This document shows, piece by piece, positions 9,164 through 17,641 of a stretch of DNA of 64,000 bases (within the stretch, counting starts at the first letter, position 1; each line of letters opens with the position of its first letter). Position numbers and translations under genes: made by a program. The notes below the pieces were generated by a model. The model was not told the origin of the DNA. It did no database searches and was given only the letters and a program-made list of their open reading frames with translations. Source of the DNA: an uncultured Flavobacteriaceae bacterium (GTDB lineage Bacteria > Bacteroidota > Bacteroidia > Flavobacteriales > Flavobacteriaceae); contig CALHGE010000010.1 in assembly GCA_938029725.1 (NCBI GenBank), positions 83,153 through 147,152 of the forward strand. Reading direction: 5' to 3'.

Positions 9164-10507
9164 TTAAAGCTGTTTCCCCATAATTTTATTATGAATGTGC
9201 ACTGCAGCACTATCAGAAAGGCTAGCGACATAACAACAAGAATTCAAAAGAATTTGGTAGATAGAAATATCAGTCCGGCTATAGAATTCAGGAAGCGTTC
9301 GCAACATCAAAGCGTCATAATTGGAAGCTTTTTCTGCTTTCTCACGAACTAAAGCGGTGATATATACATCTAGAATATCAGAAATAATTTTATACCCAGC
9401 GATTTCCTTTTCTACTACTTCTTGCGATTGATAAATTTTTTCAACACTTAAAGAAATGATATCAGAAATCTGGGCTTTATACTTACTTTTATCCAGTAAG
9501 GAAACAGCAAAAGTGCCCTCTAAAATAGCTTCCTCATTACTAATAAATACTTCAATAGCATCTTGAATTAAGGTATTTATCGCCAAAGCGCGCAAATAAC
9601 TTAATCGGTCTTCTTTATATTTAAGAGAATTATATTTCTTCGTATTGATACTGTCTTTTACCAATTTAATTAAATACTCCAAGGCATAATCTTCGGAAAT
9701 TAACCCGAGGTTTATACCGTCTTCAAAATCAATAATTGTGTAACAAATATCATCTGCGGCTTCTACCAAATAAGTCAAAGGGTGTCTTGAAAAACTGATA
9801 TCCTTTCCTTCGCGAGTTTGAATCAGCCCAAGTTCATTGGCTACTTCTTGAAAGCTATCTTTTTCCGATTGAAAGAAACCGAATTTTTTATCTGAAATAT
9901 GATTCGTTGGTTTTTTAGGAAGCGATTCTTTTGGGTATTTCATAAAAGCACCCAATGTTGCATAACTCAATCTCAAGCCCCCATCAACCCCTTCTCTAGT
10001 CTCGGTGAGTAGTTTAAATCCGTTAGCATTTCCTTCAAAATCGATAATATCTTGCCATTCCTTTTCAGATACCAGCGATTGGTATTGTTGTCCATTTCCT
10101 GTTGCAAAATATTCACCAATTGCCTTTTCTCCGCTATGCCCGAAAGGCGGGTTACCAATATCATGCGCTAAAGCTGCTGCTGCAACAATTGCTCCAAAAT
10201 CATTGAAACGATAGCCATGAACTTCTTGTAAATGTGGATGTTTCTCTAAAAGCTTTTTTCCCGCAATTCGCCCCAAACTTCGGCCAACTACCGACACCTC
10301 CAAACTGTGTGTCAAACGAGTATGCACAAAGTCAGTTTTTGAAAGTGGTATCACCTGAGTCTTATCTTGTAAGCTTCGAAAAGCAGAAGAAAAAATGATA
10401 CGGTCGTAGTCAACTTCAAAACCTAAACGAATTTCATCTTGTTCTTTTCGAAGTCTTTTATGGGTGTCGCCAAAGCGCTTTAGAGAGAGTAATTGTTCCC
10501 AGTTCAT
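9164..10507 (-). CDS. dgt: dGTPase-like HD-domain deoxynucleoside triphosphohydrolase
   Basis: The enzyme hydrolyses dGTP (or other dNTPs) to the nucleoside and triphosphate. HD-domain metal ligands are visible at His67 (RLTHSLE), His115-Asp116 (LAHDIGNPPFGHSGE) and in the later AADDICY segment. The first 50 residues carry the RSAFRSLQDKTQV-like dGTPase signature, here as SSAFRSLQDKTQV. At 447 residues from ATG 10507 it has family length; eight extra upstream codons (to 10531) lack similarity and are dropped. It is monocistronic, and its promoter would lie in the 10508-10765 gap. Confidence 0.93.
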   Translation of the reverse strand: MNWEQLLSLKRFGDTHKRLRKEQDEIRLGFEVDYDRIIFSSAFRSLQDKTQVIPLSKTDFVHTRLTHSLEVSVVGRSLGRIAGKKLLEKHPHLQEVHGYRFNDFGAIVAAAALAHDIGNPPFGHSGEKAIGEYFATGNGQQYQSLVSEKEWQDIIDFEGNANGFKLLTETREGVDGGLRLSYATLGAFMKYPKESLPKKPTNHISDKKFGFFQSEKDSFQEVANELGLIQTREGKDISFSRHPLTYLVEAADDICYTIIDFEDGINLGLISEDYALEYLIKLVKDSINTKKYNSLKYKEDRLSYLRALAINTLIQDAIEVFISNEEAILEGTFAVSLLDKSKYKAQISDIISLSVEKIYQSQEVVEKEIAGYKIISDILDVYITALVREKAEKASNYDALMLRTLPEFYSRTDISIYQILLNSCCYVASLSDSAAVHIHNKIMGKQL

Positions 10508-10765
10508 TTTTAAATAGATGTTTGTTTGCAAATATATTCTCTCTCCTTCAAAAAGGTCGAAAACGCTTTTTTAAGCAGTTTCGGGCGAGGCCTGCAAGAT
10601 ACAGATTTTAGAAGTGCTCGATAGCACATTTCGGTTCTCGTAATCACCGTCAAAAGGTGTTTTAGCGAGTAGTTCTTCTATGTAATTTATATCGAACCTA
10701 AGGGAAATGGGAAAGAGGGCAAATTAGCGCAAGACCAATGGAACTAAGACCTGTCCAATATCACT
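10508..10765. other. Intergenic stretch between dgt and the Pho-type promoter
   Basis: No open frame of note is seen on either strand. It contains a short perfect hairpin (GTGCT-CGAT-AGCAC, near 10614-10627) and must hold the dgt promoter. The functional part of the gap is the repeat array that begins at 10766. Confidence 0.5.
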
Positions 10766-10861
10766 TAACCTTTAGGTAATGTAGTAACGTTTAGATAACC
10801 CTTTTACAATACATCTTTAACATACAGGTAACTCGATTTTTACAAGTGGCTTGTTTATTTG
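10766..10861 (+). promoter_or_regulatory. Pho-box-like repeat array and promoter of the TonB receptor operon
   Basis: TAAC-type half-sites begin at 10766 and 10777 and, in a second phase, at 10785, 10796, 10807 (CAAT), 10818 and 10829. Within each phase the spacing is exactly 11 bp. The minus-7-like element TTTATTTG at 10854-10861 begins 25 bp after the start of the last half-site. The 7-bp repeat plus 4-bp spacer layout is that of PhoB-family binding sites, and the TTAACC core resembles the cyanobacterial Pho box. Binding by a PhoB homologue is inference. Confidence 0.7.
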
Positions 10862-10895
10862 CAGCGGTATTTAAAACAAACATTGTAAAACAAAA

Positions 10896-13676
10896 ATGAA
10901 AAAATTATTGATTGGCTTGCTATTGCTGGCCACCGCGCATATAACTGCTCAAGAAACAGGTAACATTGCTGGAACCGTGACTGATAAAAGTCTAAATAAC
11001 GAAGTGCTGCCTTTTGCCAATATTCTAATCGCAGGCACGACCAAAGGTATTTCTACTGATTTTGATGGCCTGTATGAACTCAACGACATTGAAGCGGGAA
11101 CCTATAAAGTAGTTTTTAGCTTCTTAGGTTTGGAAACCCAGACGATTGAAATCATCGTAGAAGTAGGTAAAACAACAAAACTCGATGTAGCATTGGACTC
11201 CGCTGGCGGAGTTGAACTCGAAGAATTTGTTGGTATGGGTACTACTAAAAAAGAGTCGGAAGCAGCATTATTGTTAGACCAAAAAAATGCAATCATTGTG
11301 AAAGAAAGTATTGGAGCACAAGAACTAGCATTTAAAGGAATAAGTGATGCAGCAGGCGCTGTGAACAAAATTTCAGGCGTTTCGAAACAAGAAGGAGGAG
11401 GCAATGTATATGTTAGGGGTCTAGGAGATAGATACCTAAACACAACATATAACGGACTTCCAGTACCTTCAAATAACATTGAAAAAAAGAACATTGACTT
11501 AAATCTATTTTCTTCCGATGTTATTCAAAACGTTAGTGTTAGTAAAACGCATGCTGCTAATTTTTACGGAGATTTCGCTGCAGGTAACGTTGATATTACC
11601 TCTAAAGAACACACTGGAGACTTTTTTCTTGATATCGACCTTGGAACCACGGCAAATACAAATGCTATCGGTTCAGATTTTGTAAAAAGTGAAGGTACAG
11701 GCTATTTCGGTTTTTATAACCGATACCGGAACAATCCATACGCCGTCCTATTATCACATGGAGTTGACGCGATTTCCTCAAAGGAAACAACAGGTATTTC
11801 CGGCAGTATGGCCAGCGGTAAATCTTGGAACATTGGCGAAGCATCTCGACTTAGCGTTTTCGCCACAGCTTCTTTTGGAAACACATTTGAATTTCGCGAA
11901 GGGCCCGCAGTTGACTACACTACTGTAGAAAAAAAGCGCTTCCCAAATTCAGAAGAATACGAATACGGAAGAAATACCACCGCGATGGCGAACATTGTAT
12001 ATCGTATAAATGATAAGCATAAGATAAAATTCAATTCACTATTTATCAACGATGCAACTGATCAAGCTTCCTACTTCGGAACAAAAGGTTTAGGTACTAA
12101 TCGTGATGCTATTCTTGATACAGATCGTGGTTTTTATCAATCTAATATTCAATTCAATCAAGATATGATTTTTGTGAATCAACTTCTTGGGTCAAGCACT
12201 TTGAATGAAAAATTCAAACTTGACTGGGGCATAGGTTACAATAATGTACTGGCACGTCAACCAGATCGTAAGCGTATTTCAGTTGAGCGTTATGACCTTG
12301 AATTGGACAATGATGAGAACACAAATGCTTCTTTCTTTAGTAACATTGCTTATGACAATCAGCGTTATTTTCAGGATATTAAGGATAACGAATTGAATGT
12401 CAAAATCAATCTTTCGTACAATGTCTCAGGAATACTAGATCTTAATTTTGGTTATAACGGCCGTACAAAACAAAGAACGTTTGAAAATATCCGTTATGGC
12501 TATGACTTCATTGCGCCTAATACTCCGGTTGGTGATGTTAGAGATTTAAATGATGTTTTTTCGCAACAAAACCTTGGAACCGTATTCAATACGGTCGTAT
12601 TTAATGGTCTAGATCCCCAAAACGGATTAGGCAATGTAAACCTGCCTGGACAGTTAGAAAACACTTACGAAGGAAATCTAGATGTTCATGCTTTTTACAT
12701 CGATGGTGTATACAAATTCAATGAGAAATTATCTGTTGTTCCTGGTTTGCGGATAGAACAATTCAATCAAGATATTACCTATGAAGTGATTAACCTGCCT
12801 GCTACAGATCCTGGTGAGCGAGCTGCAAGTGAATTCTTCCTGCTACCTAGTCTTAACGTGAAATACGCCTTGAATGAAGATAAAAATCTTCGCTTTTCAT
12901 TTAGTAGTACAGTATCAAATCCTGAATTTAAAGAGGTTGCCCCTTTTGTTTATGAAGATGTAACCCAACGTATTGGTGGTAATCCTGATTTATTAAATGA
13001 TCCTTCTTTCTCCAGAATCTATAATCTTGATTTAAAGTACGAGTGGTTTATAACGCGTAGTGAACTTTTATCTGTTGCAGCCTTTGCCAAAGCCATTAAT
13101 GACCCTGTTAACTTGGTTGTCGCCAATGATGCAACAGGAACGCAACGATTCTTTAGAACAGGAAATCAGGCACAAGTACTAGGGGTAGAAATTGAGTTAA
13201 GAAAAGCTTTGATTACCGATGAAAATGAGCAAAGTGTTCTATCCACAGGAATCAATGCAACTTATACTTATACCCAACAAGATCTTAAAGATAGCAATGG
13301 CATCTTCTCTACTACTTTCGATAGAGCATCAGATCAGCTGCAAGGTGCATCACCGTTTTTGTTAAATACGGATGTAAGCTATCGCCCCACATTCGGAAAC
13401 TACAAACCTGTTGGTAATTTGGTTTTCTCCTATTTCTCAGACCGTATTGATGCTTTGGGGTCAGGACAGTTAGGAAACATCATTGAGAAAGGTGTTCCTA
13501 CGCTTGATTTTATTTTGAAAAACAATATCACTGAAAAAATAGAATTAAATGCAAGTTTCAAAAACCTTTTGAATCCACAAATTGAGCGTGTTCGCGAAGT
13601 TGATGGTGGAGATGTCGCCCTTTCAAGCTATAAAAGAGGTTTAAATATCGGCTTTCAACTCAAATACAAATTTTAA
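10896..13676 (+). CDS. TonB-dependent outer-membrane receptor with CarboxypepD_reg-like N-terminal domain
   Basis: The 926-residue receptor has a signal peptide (cleavage near residue 18), a beta-sandwich CarboxypepD_reg-like domain at about 22-105, a plug with the VYVRGLGDRYLNT segment around 170-180, and a 22-strand barrel to the C-terminal Phe (LKYKF). TonB receptors import scarce solutes using inner-membrane energy. The substrate is not readable from the sequence, but the repeat-array promoter shared with oprP and pit genes points to phosphate or a phosphate ester. A beta-helix lipoprotein gene follows after 31 bp, in the place a SusD-type lipoprotein would occupy in other receptor pairs. 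An orphan copy of the N-terminal domain is encoded at 15114. Confidence 0.92.
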   Translation: MKKLLIGLLLLATAHITAQETGNIAGTVTDKSLNNEVLPFANILIAGTTKGISTDFDGLYELNDIEAGTYKVVFSFLGLETQTIEIIVEVGKTTKLDVALDSAGGVELEEFVGMGTTKKESEAALLLDQKNAIIVKESIGAQELAFKGISDAAGAVNKISGVSKQEGGGNVYVRGLGDRYLNTTYNGLPVPSNNIEKKNIDLNLFSSDVIQNVSVSKTHAANFYGDFAAGNVDITSKEHTGDFFLDIDLGTTANTNAIGSDFVKSEGTGYFGFYNRYRNNPYAVLLSHGVDAISSKETTGISGSMASGKSWNIGEASRLSVFATASFGNTFEFREGPAVDYTTVEKKRFPNSEEYEYGRNTTAMANIVYRINDKHKIKFNSLFINDATDQASYFGTKGLGTNRDAILDTDRGFYQSNIQFNQDMIFVNQLLGSSTLNEKFKLDWGIGYNNVLARQPDRKRISVERYDLELDNDENTNASFFSNIAYDNQRYFQDIKDNELNVKINLSYNVSGILDLNFGYNGRTKQRTFENIRYGYDFIAPNTPVGDVRDLNDVFSQQNLGTVFNTVVFNGLDPQNGLGNVNLPGQLENTYEGNLDVHAFYIDGVYKFNEKLSVVPGLRIEQFNQDITYEVINLPATDPGERAASEFFLLPSLNVKYALNEDKNLRFSFSSTVSNPEFKEVAPFVYEDVTQRIGGNPDLLNDPSFSRIYNLDLKYEWFITRSELLSVAAFAKAINDPVNLVVANDATGTQRFFRTGNQAQVLGVEIELRKALITDENEQSVLSTGINATYTYTQQDLKDSNGIFSTTFDRASDQLQGASPFLLNTDVSYRPTFGNYKPVGNLVFSYFSDRIDALGSGQLGNIIEKGVPTLDFILKNNITEKIELNASFKNLLNPQIERVREVDGGDVALSSYKRGLNIGFQLKYKF

Positions 13677-13707
13677 TATAAACCCAATAATTATTTAATC
13701 CACAGTT

Positions 13708-14892
13708 ATGAAAACAAGTACCTTTCTTTTCAGTTTTTTTACTATCGCAATCTTATTAGTTGGTTGTGCTGCTGATGATACCGCAACGGTCATCATAGAA
13801 AACCCAAATAGTGGAACGCCTACCGATCCTAACGACCCGAGTAACCTTGAAATTGGAGGAACACTTAGTGAAGATCTAAGCTTAGATGCCGACACTGAAT
13901 ATAATCTGACTAGTGCTTTAATAGTACCCGATGGAATTACACTAACCGTAAATCCTGGTGTTATCGTCTCTGCGATTTCGGGGGCAGATGTGTATATCGC
14001 GGTAATGCAAGGTGGAAAAATAATGGCTGAAGGAACATCTAGTAAACCAATAGTTTTCACCTCCGGTGCTTCAACGCCGAACGCCGGTGATTGGGGTGGT
14101 CTTATCCTTTTAGGAAAAGCACCTATCAATTCCGTTACAGGGGGAGAAGCGACCTCTACCTCTGAAATCGGAGGATTACCTTATGGCGGAAGTGTAACAG
14201 ATGATAATTCAGGAATTTTGAAATATCTACGTGTTGAATATTCAGGTGGGGCTGCTGACGCATCCTCAGAAAATAATGGATTTTCCTTTTATGGTGTTGG
14301 TAGTGGAACTACTATTGAATACATTCAGGCTTTTGAAGGTAAAGATGACGGAGTGGAGTTTTTTGGAGGAACTGTAAACGCATCTTTTGTATCGGTAATT
14401 GGAGCTCAAGATGATTCTGTTGATTGGACAGAAGGTTTTACCGGAACCTTAACCAATGTATATGTGGAGCATAGACAAGCACATGACAAAGGGATTGAAG
14501 GTGATGGTTTTAATACAGACATAGGAAACAACTCTGACCCATTGTTTTGGTCCGCCCCGAGCATCAACAACATAACTATTAACGGCAATGGTTCTTCAAA
14601 TGAGAATGAAGCAATAAGACTACGTGCGGGTACAAGAGCTCTTTTCAATAACGTACTAATATCAGGTTTTGCTGAAGGCTTTGATTTGGATAGTGATGGT
14701 ACTAATAGTCCAACTGGTCAAGGAGTTCTTGATGGTGACACCGGTGCTAGCGATATTACTTTAGAAGATGTCACGCTGAATCTTAAAAATGACACAGGAG
14801 AAACATTTGGAGAGGCAGAATTCTTCTCTGGAATCGGTAACGGAACAGGTGCGGACTATAATTCATGGAACAGCGGATGGACACGCAATTAG
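13708..14892 (+). CDS. Surface lipoprotein with parallel beta-helix, partner of the TonB receptor
   Basis: A 394-residue lipoprotein with its lipobox Cys at residue 20 (LLVGC), followed by a flexible Pro/Asn/Asp-rich linker (about 22-50). The rest has the short repeating hydrophobic/Gly pattern of a right-handed beta-helix, with phrases such as GDWGGLILLGKAP, LRVEYSGG, EGKDDGVEFFGG and DKGIEGDG. Members of this family are sometimes mislabelled as multidrug transporters; there are no membrane helices here. Gene order and the 31-bp gap to the receptor suggest a two-protein uptake complex at the outer membrane. A terminator closes the operon. Confidence 0.82.
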   Translation: MKTSTFLFSFFTIAILLVGCAADDTATVIIENPNSGTPTDPNDPSNLEIGGTLSEDLSLDADTEYNLTSALIVPDGITLTVNPGVIVSAISGADVYIAVMQGGKIMAEGTSSKPIVFTSGASTPNAGDWGGLILLGKAPINSVTGGEATSTSEIGGLPYGGSVTDDNSGILKYLRVEYSGGAADASSENNGFSFYGVGSGTTIEYIQAFEGKDDGVEFFGGTVNASFVSVIGAQDDSVDWTEGFTGTLTNVYVEHRQAHDKGIEGDGFNTDIGNNSDPLFWSAPSINNITINGNGSSNENEAIRLRAGTRALFNNVLISGFAEGFDLDSDGTNSPTGQGVLDGDTGASDITLEDVTLNLKNDTGETFGEAEFFSGIGNGTGADYNSWNSGWTRN

Positions 14893-14950
14893 AATAACTT
14901 ATGTTTGATTGGGCTACAGGAAACTAGAGCTCTAATTAAATACCACTGAA

Positions 14951-14983
14951 AGCCCTGCTATAAAGCGGGGTTTTCTTTTTTTT
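14951..14983 (+). terminator. Terminator of the receptor/beta-helix operon
   Basis: CCCTGCT at 14953-14959 pairs with AGCGGGG at 14964-14970 (one G-T pair), followed by a T-rich run interrupted by one C. It lies 60 bp after the lipoprotein stop. Confidence 0.75.
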
Positions 14984-15028
14984 GCAAATAGTAGTGCGCT
15001 CTTAATAGTCAAATATGGATCAATAACT

Positions 15029-15094
15029 TAACCATTTTATTACGCATAATTAATATCTAATTAACCCTAATTTTACATTGTCAACTTTACTTTG
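15029..15094 (+). promoter_or_regulatory. Five tandem Pho-box-like half-sites and promoter of the orphan receptor domain
   Basis: Half-sites start at 15029 (TAACCAT), 15040 (TTACGCA), 15051 (TAATATC), 15062 (TAACCCT) and 15073 (TTACATT), exactly 11 bp apart. The element TTACTTTG at 15087-15094 begins 14 bp after the last half-site start, in the same helical phase as at the other island promoters. A leader of about 13 bases to ATG 15114 would result. Confidence 0.65.
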
Positions 15095-15113
15095 TATCAT
15101 ATTAATTTTGGTA

Positions 15114-15485
15114 ATGAAACACATTTTTTTAGTTTGTACATTTTTGTTTACAACTATGCTGCTTTCACAGCATCAAGGCACTATTAAAGGTACTGTTACC
15201 GATCAAGCTATGAACAATGAGCCGCTGCTGTTTGCTAATATTCAGCTAAAAGGTTCTGAGTTTAGTTATCAGACAAATTTTCATGGAAACTTTGAGATTT
15301 CAGATATCGAAGCAGGTGAATATACTTTAGTTATAAGCTATGCAGGTTATAACACCGCAGAATTGGTCATAATTGTGGCAGAAAATCAGGTTTCCAAGAT
15401 AGAAACAGACTTAGAACCGATGCAAATTAGTTTTGACGATGTCTTAGGAATGGATACGGCTTCTAAAGAAGAAAGTAGAAAATAA
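15114..15485 (+). CDS. Stand-alone CarboxypepD_reg-like domain, paralogue of the TonB receptor N-terminus
   Basis: The 123-residue product has a signal peptide (about residues 1-20) and one carboxypeptidase-regulatory-like beta-sandwich. It aligns by eye along its whole length with residues 20-125 of the receptor at 10896: GTVTDQAMNNEPL against GTVTDKSLNNEVL, FEISDIEAGEYTLV against YELNDIEAGTYKVV, and VLGMDTASKEESR against FVGMGTTKKESEA. It has no plug or barrel and stops after the linker. It may be a truncated duplicate or a real periplasmic adaptor; its own repeat-array promoter and terminator favour a functional gene. Start 15114 is preferred over a TTG at 15078, which lies within the promoter. 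Confidence 0.75.
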   Translation: MKHIFLVCTFLFTTMLLSQHQGTIKGTVTDQAMNNEPLLFANIQLKGSEFSYQTNFHGNFEISDIEAGEYTLVISYAGYNTAELVIIVAENQVSKIETDLEPMQISFDDVLGMDTASKEESRK

Positions 15486-15512
15486 TAATTTTATACCTTA
15501 AAATTAGATATT

Positions 15513-15546
15513 AAAAAAGCGACCTGTTCTTACAGGTCGCTTTTTT
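15513..15546. terminator. Bidirectional terminator between convergent genes
   Basis: A 15-bp perfect stem (15513-15527 with 15532-15546) encloses a TCTT loop, with A and T runs on the two arms. It can serve both the orphan-domain gene on the plus strand and the MORN-like gene on the minus strand. Confidence 0.9.
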
Positions 15547-15566
15547 AATATTAGAAATCGTAAAAC

Positions 15567-15926
15567 CTAATTACGACTTACTATTCCTTCTGTATTTTTT
15601 GTTTCGCTTACACCGGCAATGGCATTATTACTATATTCTACTTCTTTAAGAATATCGTTTGCCCAGAACAACCATTTTCCGGTCTTAGTTCCATTTTCGT
15701 ATGAACCGACTGTGATGGTTTCACCTTTTTCATTGAAGCTTGCCCATTCACCATGTAGTTGTTTTTCTAAATTGAAAGTTCCTTTTTGACTTACTTCCCC
15801 ATTCGCATGATAATACGTTGCTGCTATTAAATTTGTTTCTTTATTCAATTTCATTTCTGGTTTCGCCTGTGCAAAAGAGGCTGCAGAAATAAAGAGTAAC
15901 GCGATAATTAAAATTATTTTCTTCAT
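15567..15926 (-). CDS. Small secreted MORN-like repeat protein
   Basis: The product is 119 residues with a signal peptide ending near residue 19 (AASFAQA). Its mature part has MORN-like beta-hairpin repeats of the toxin-antitoxin-lookalike type seen in Bacteroidota, for example YYHANGEVSQKGTFN, WASFNEKGETITVGSYENG and TGKWLFWAND. No enzymatic role is expected. Its start codon lies about 50 bp from the four-half-site repeat array at 15975-16014, but that array points away from it, so regulation by it is uncertain. Confidence 0.75.
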   Translation of the reverse strand: MKKIILIIALLFISAASFAQAKPEMKLNKETNLIAATYYHANGEVSQKGTFNLEKQLHGEWASFNEKGETITVGSYENGTKTGKWLFWANDILKEVEYSNNAIAGVSETKNTEGIVSRN

Positions 15927-15974
15927 AAGAATAGATCTATAGGTTTCAATACTGAGGTAAAAATATGATAAAAT

Positions 15975-16014
15975 TCACATTAAAGCAACATTTACATAAC
16001 ATTAACTTTACATA
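15975..16014 (+). promoter_or_regulatory. Four tandem Pho-box-like half-sites
   Basis: TCACATT, CAACATT, TAACATT and TTACATA begin at 15975, 15986, 15997 and 16008, an exact 11-bp period. This is the closest of all the arrays to the TAACATT consensus. Read in the plus direction it faces the orphan terminator at 16197, not the MORN gene. I find no clean TTTG element at the expected 14 or 25 bp, only ATGTATTG at 16024-16031, so the promoter assignment is weaker than for the others. Confidence 0.55.
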
Positions 16015-16032
16015 GAAAACGAGATGTATTGA

Positions 16033-16225
16033 TTTTTAGTATGTTATAAAAAATGCTATTTTGAAAAATTAAAGATTAGTTAATGTAAGCGTTACCATAA
16101 GATGACATCCATCAGCGATCTTAGCAGTAGTCTTAAGACGAAAGTGATTTCATGATACCTATTAGTTTTTGTCGACTAGTTTTTTTGAAATCCTACAGCT
16201 ACCTTTGGCCAAGGTAGCTTTTTTT
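16033..16225 (+). ncRNA. Candidate small RNA between a Pho-box-like array and an orphan terminator
   Basis: No plus-strand gene lies between the terminator at 15546 and this strong terminator at 16197-16225, so the terminator needs a transcript of its own. The array at 15975-16014 could drive one of roughly 160-190 bases. The interval carries only a 17-codon frame (16102-16155) with no supporting features. The 5' end given here is a guess. From 16226 to 16358 I see nothing further. Confidence 0.4.
16197..16225 (+). terminator. Orphan intrinsic terminator
   Basis: AGCTACCTT at 16197-16205 pairs perfectly with AAGGTAGCT at 16211-16219 across a TGGCC loop, followed by seven T. No annotated plus-strand gene precedes it. 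Confidence 0.85.
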
Positions 16226-16358
16226 ATACCAAAAATTTGTCGCAATTCAGCGCGCTCACTTACGACACCAAAGCAAATACTTTTTTCATTTTAAAAATGC
16301 TGCTTCAGAGAATTGATTTGATTGCTTGTTCATAACCTCCAATTTATTCTTCAAAACA

Positions 16359-16402
16359 TAACATTAGCGAAACATTAATTTAACATTGGTAGCAGTTATT
16401 TG
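16359..16402 (+). promoter_or_regulatory. Pho-box-like array and promoter of the OprO/P porin gene
   Basis: TAACATT, AAACATT and TAACATT begin at 16359, 16370 and 16381, 11 bp apart. GTTATTTG at 16395-16402 begins 14 bp after the last half-site start. The predicted leader to ATG 16427 is about 18 bases. Confidence 0.7.
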
Positions 16403-16426
16403 TACCCGACAAAAACTAATACTTAA

Positions 16427-17632
16427 ATGAAATTCAGACATTTAGTCCTTGGGCTATCCATCTTCGTTTCCTCTTTAGCCTATGGGCAAGAGCCAAACGC
16501 ACCAGCATTCGGAAAAGGACTTTTTAATTTAGTAGGCAAGGATAGTACGTGGACCATGAAAATTGGCACCCGTATGCAATTCCTAACTACTGCCACTTGG
16601 GATGAAGGTACCGATGAAGGTCTAGTAAACCCACAACAAAGCTTCTTAGTGCGCAGAGCACGATTAAAATTCAACGGTTTTGCTTTCTCACCAAAACTGA
16701 AATATAAAATGGAGCTGGGCTTATCGAATAGAGATATTTCTGGGGCTTCAGAATTCACTAGCAATGCGCCAAGATATATTTTGGATGCCGTGGTAATGTG
16801 GAATTTCTATGAAAATTTTGAATTATGGATGGGGCAAACCAAACTACCCGGAAACATTGAACGTGTTATCTCTTCTGGAAACTTACAACAAGTAGATCGT
16901 TCTTTGCTGAACAGCAGATTTAACATTGATCGTGATCTTGGTATTCAACTACGCCATCATTTTAAGTTATCAAACAATTTCTTAGTGCGAGAAAAATTAG
17001 CTATTTCTATGGGCGAAGGTAGAAACGTCACCACTGGTAATTTAGGCGGCCTACAACAGACAGCACGTATAGAGCTTCTTCCATTTGGAGCTTTCAAAAG
17101 CAAAGGTGATTACAGCGGAAGTGATTTAAAAAGAGAAGAAAAACCAAAACTACTGATAGCCGCCACGTATGACACCAACAAAGACGCAGTAAAGAATAGA
17201 AGTAATCAAGGTTCTTATATGGTCAATGACATCGGCTTTTATCAGACCGATATTAATACCATTTTCTTGGATGCGATGTTTAAGTACAACGGATTTTCTT
17301 TTATGGCAGAATATGCCAATAGAACTGCCGATGACCCTATTGCTAAAAACTCTGATGGCAGCCTAACCGGAGATGAAGTACAAGTAGGAAGCGGCCTAAA
17401 TCTTCAAACGGGCTACTTATTTAAAACAAATTGGGAAGTTTCTGGTCGGTATACCAACATCAATTTAGATGAGGCTATTACGGGCAAAAATCCTGAAAGC
17501 CAATATACATTGGGACTATCAAAATTTCTTGCTGGGCATAAGTTAAAAGTCCAAACAGATTTGAGTTACTTAAATTTAGATGCAGGCACAAATAAACTTA
17601 TGTATCGTCTACAAGTAGACATTCATTTCTAA
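16427..17632 (+). CDS. Phosphate-selective porin O/P family outer-membrane protein
   Basis: A 401-residue outer-membrane porin with a signal peptide cut near residue 20 (LAYGQE) and a 16-strand-type barrel. The family signature is visible in SFLVRRARLKFNGF followed by a YKMELGLSN strand, and the protein ends in Phe (VDIHF). In Pseudomonas OprP and OprO are induced by phosphate starvation and pass phosphate or polyphosphate. The repeat array directly upstream and the phosphate permease gene 76 bp downstream support the same role here. The substrate-binding Arg ladder cannot be confirmed by eye. Confidence 0.88.
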   Translation: MKFRHLVLGLSIFVSSLAYGQEPNAPAFGKGLFNLVGKDSTWTMKIGTRMQFLTTATWDEGTDEGLVNPQQSFLVRRARLKFNGFAFSPKLKYKMELGLSNRDISGASEFTSNAPRYILDAVVMWNFYENFELWMGQTKLPGNIERVISSGNLQQVDRSLLNSRFNIDRDLGIQLRHHFKLSNNFLVREKLAISMGEGRNVTTGNLGGLQQTARIELLPFGAFKSKGDYSGSDLKREEKPKLLIAATYDTNKDAVKNRSNQGSYMVNDIGFYQTDINTIFLDAMFKYNGFSFMAEYANRTADDPIAKNSDGSLTGDEVQVGSGLNLQTGYLFKTNWEVSGRYTNINLDEAITGKNPESQYTLGLSKFLAGHKLKVQTDLSYLNLDAGTNKLMYRLQVDIHF

Positions 17633-17641
17633 GCTAAAAAA

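Noticed and set aside
15103..15110. Exact TAnnTTTG match (TAATTTTG) as promoter of the orphan receptor domain
   Set aside because: It ends 3 bp before the ATG at 15114, whereas TTACTTTG at 15087 is in phase with the repeat array and leaves a workable leader.
16102..16155. 17-codon frame inside the candidate small RNA
   Set aside because: It is short, Ser/Lys-rich, and has no membrane helix, signal or supporting context.
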